This document shows, in pieces, positions 5,541-6,522 of a DNA stretch of 6,522 nt. Each line of letters begins with the position of its first letter. The first letter of the stretch is position 1. Position numbers and translations under genes: made by a program. The notes beneath the pieces are model-generated. The model ran no database searches and was not told where the DNA came from. It worked only from the letters and a program-made list of their open reading frames with translations. The DNA is from Bryobacteraceae bacterium (GTDB lineage: Bacteria; Acidobacteriota; Terriglobia; Bryobacterales; Bryobacteraceae): contig JANXXV010000433.1 of NCBI GenBank assembly GCA_025350445.1, positions 1-6,522 of the forward strand. The letters run 5' to 3'.

Positions 5541-6170
5541 ATGCCAAGGCGCGTTTACAAGTTCATGTCCGCCCGATACGGCCTCGATAACCTCTCTAGA
5601 CGCCGGTTGAAGCTCTCCACCATTGACGACCTGAACGATCCGTTCGATCAGGTAGCCGTCGATACCACGGATCCTGAAGTGGAGCGGCTAGTAGATGCCT
5701 ATATTTGCAATTTCAGAACGCGGAATGGCTTGTTATGCTTCAGCCGGAACTGGGACAATATCCTGCTCTGGAGCCACTATGGAGCCTCACACACCGGGGT
5801 CTGCCTCGGCTTCGACATACCGGACGACCACGGCCTGGACGTTCACTATCAACCAAACCTGCTTAGTATCCGAAAACCAGAGGATATAACAGAGACCCTG
5901 ATGCTTGCAATGTTGCGCACAAAGCACGAGAGTTGGAACTACGGGCAGGAGGTCCGCTTAGTAGTTGGCATCAATGACCAGCCCGATGAGAGCGGCCTAT
6001 GCTGGTTTGATTTTGGCCCGGACCTGGAGCTTAAGGAAGTGATCGCCGGAGTGCAATGCTTGCCTAAAGATTTGAAAGCGCTTGGCGTCATCCTGGATAC
6101 GTTTGCCCCCTCCTTAGAACCGCTCTTGGGCATACATGCGGAAGGATGCATTTCTTTTGGTCCGGCATGA
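5541..6170 (+). CDS. DUF2971 family protein
   Basis: This 209-residue protein carries the recognisable DUF2971 landmarks in order: an N-terminal VYKFMSA (5-11), LSTIDDLNDPFD (25-36), LLCFSRNWDNILLWSHYGAS (64-83) followed by HTGVCLGFD (84-92), and KHESWNYGQEVRLVV (128-142). The biochemical role of DUF2971 is unsettled to my knowledge; the conserved R/H/E residues (for example H79, H84, E137, R139) suggest an active or ligand site. No signal peptide or membrane segment is present, so it is cytoplasmic. It follows the HEPN gene by 191 bases on the same strand but has its own candidate -10 box, so it need not be in the same operon. It is somewhat shorter than many family members, with no internal damage visible. 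A role in defence or stress is only inferred from its neighbours. Confidence 0.85.
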   Translation: MPRRVYKFMSARYGLDNLSRRRLKLSTIDDLNDPFDQVAVDTTDPEVERLVDAYICNFRTRNGLLCFSRNWDNILLWSHYGASHTGVCLGFDIPDDHGLDVHYQPNLLSIRKPEDITETLMLAMLRTKHESWNYGQEVRLVVGINDQPDESGLCWFDFGPDLELKEVIAGVQCLPKDLKALGVILDTFAPSLEPLLGIHAEGCISFGPA

Positions 6171-6177
6171 CACCCCG

Positions 6178-6203
6178 CCGCCTTGGTTTTCCGAGAGGGG
6201 CGG
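6178..6203 (+). terminator. Weak candidate terminator hairpin after DUF2971
   Basis: CCGCC (6178-6182) can pair with GGCGG (6199-6203) just 8 bases past the DUF2971 stop. The loop is 16 bases and no T-run follows, so it is not a classical intrinsic terminator. Position is the main argument. Confidence 0.2.
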
Positions 6204-6385
6204 AGATCACTAGCGCTGCCCTCAAACCCATCCCTATACTCATCCCGCTCGCTCTGAATCTGCCTGTCAGCTCGCCTCCGACACCAGCGCCGTCACCACG
6301 GAAGCCAGGCGGATGTACCGGCGGCGAGATCTGACTGGCACACTGAAGCAATTCACGCGAATTCGTGACTTACCGTCCATAATCC

Positions 6386-6401
6386 TAAAAACGGCAGTTG
6401 G
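6386..6401 (+). repeat. Partial third copy of the inverted-repeat motif
   Basis: TAAAAACGGCAGTTGG matches the left arm region 2719-2734 at 14 of 16 positions, with a perfect CGGCAGTTGG core. Upstream, the 12-mer AGATCTGACTGG at 6327-6338 also occurs at 2573-2584, in the same order relative to the motif. This could be one end of a mobile element whose body extends beyond the window. Confidence 0.45.
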
Positions 6402-6522
6402 GTGATCTCAGTTACGCCATCTGGAACCCGGCTGAGGGCGTATCCATGGCTGGGGCAAGAGGGAAATCGCGTACGATGGCGAGCAGGATGAGGCGCCAAC
6501 GGTGACTGGACGTCAACTGCTC

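Larger units (their letters stand above)
6171..6522. other. Gene-free right edge
   Basis: No supported gene lies here. It contains a GC-rich inverted repeat just after the DUF2971 stop (CCGCC 6178-6182 with GGCGG 6199-6203) without a T-tract, so at best a weak terminator. TCACG (6353-6357) and CGTGA (6364-6368) flank the 6-base loop CGAATT. A copy of the inverted-repeat motif lies at 6386-6401. On the minus strand 36 codons are open from the right edge to a TAA at 6414-6412, and a plus frame is open for about 28 codons to the edge; neither shows a family I recognise. Confidence 0.5.

Noticed and set aside
6412..6522. Minus-strand 36-codon open end at the right edge
   Set aside because: Too short and without a recognisable family to call a gene; it might be the end of a gene beyond the window, but nothing supports it here.
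1..6522. CRISPR array, rRNA, riboswitch
   Set aside because: No regularly spaced repeats of 20-40 bases, no rRNA signature and no recognisable riboswitch core were seen on reading both strands.

Overview
The window looks like a stretch of an Acidobacteriota chromosome, plausibly of the Solibacter/Bryobacter kind. This is inferred from a large protein whose C-terminal half resembles the 'VWFA-related' domain common in that phylum, from a compact multihaem cytochrome, and from the GC-rich coding of the first 2.5 kb. No rRNA, tRNA, replication gene or CRISPR array was found to fix the taxonomy.

Left block (1-2457), ordinary chromosomal genes. The end of an FMN-dependent alpha-hydroxy-acid dehydrogenase overlaps by 4 bases (ATGA) with a small exported six-haem c-type cytochrome, so the two are probably cotranscribed and the cytochrome may take electrons from the oxidised hydroxy acid. 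A convergent 599-residue HEAT-repeat plus VWA-like protein overlaps the 3' end of the cytochrome gene by 41 bases. Its VWA half has lost the DxSxS metal-site motif.

Middle (2458-3929), mostly gene-free and scarred. It holds a pair of near-perfect 17-bp inverted repeats bounding about 165 bp (MITE-like), minus-strand open stretches that look like gene debris, and a 5'-truncated second copy of the DUF5615 toxin found further on.

Right block (3930-6170), accessory genes of the toxin-antitoxin or defence kind: a DUF433 antitoxin with its overlapping DUF5615 PIN-like toxin, a HEPN-type protein, and a DUF2971 protein, all on the plus strand. The last two each carry TACAAT 8-9 bases before the ATG, which suggests separate leaderless promoters rather than one operon.

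Right edge (6171-6522): no gene is supported. It has a short sequence matching the inverted-repeat motif of the middle region, possibly the end of a related mobile element continuing past the window.

The most interesting points are the toxin C-terminal fragment, whose differences from the intact copy are mostly synonymous, the MITE-like structure next to it, the paired leaderless promoters, and the metal-site-less VWA domain on a HEAT scaffold. None clearly amounts to a wholly new system.
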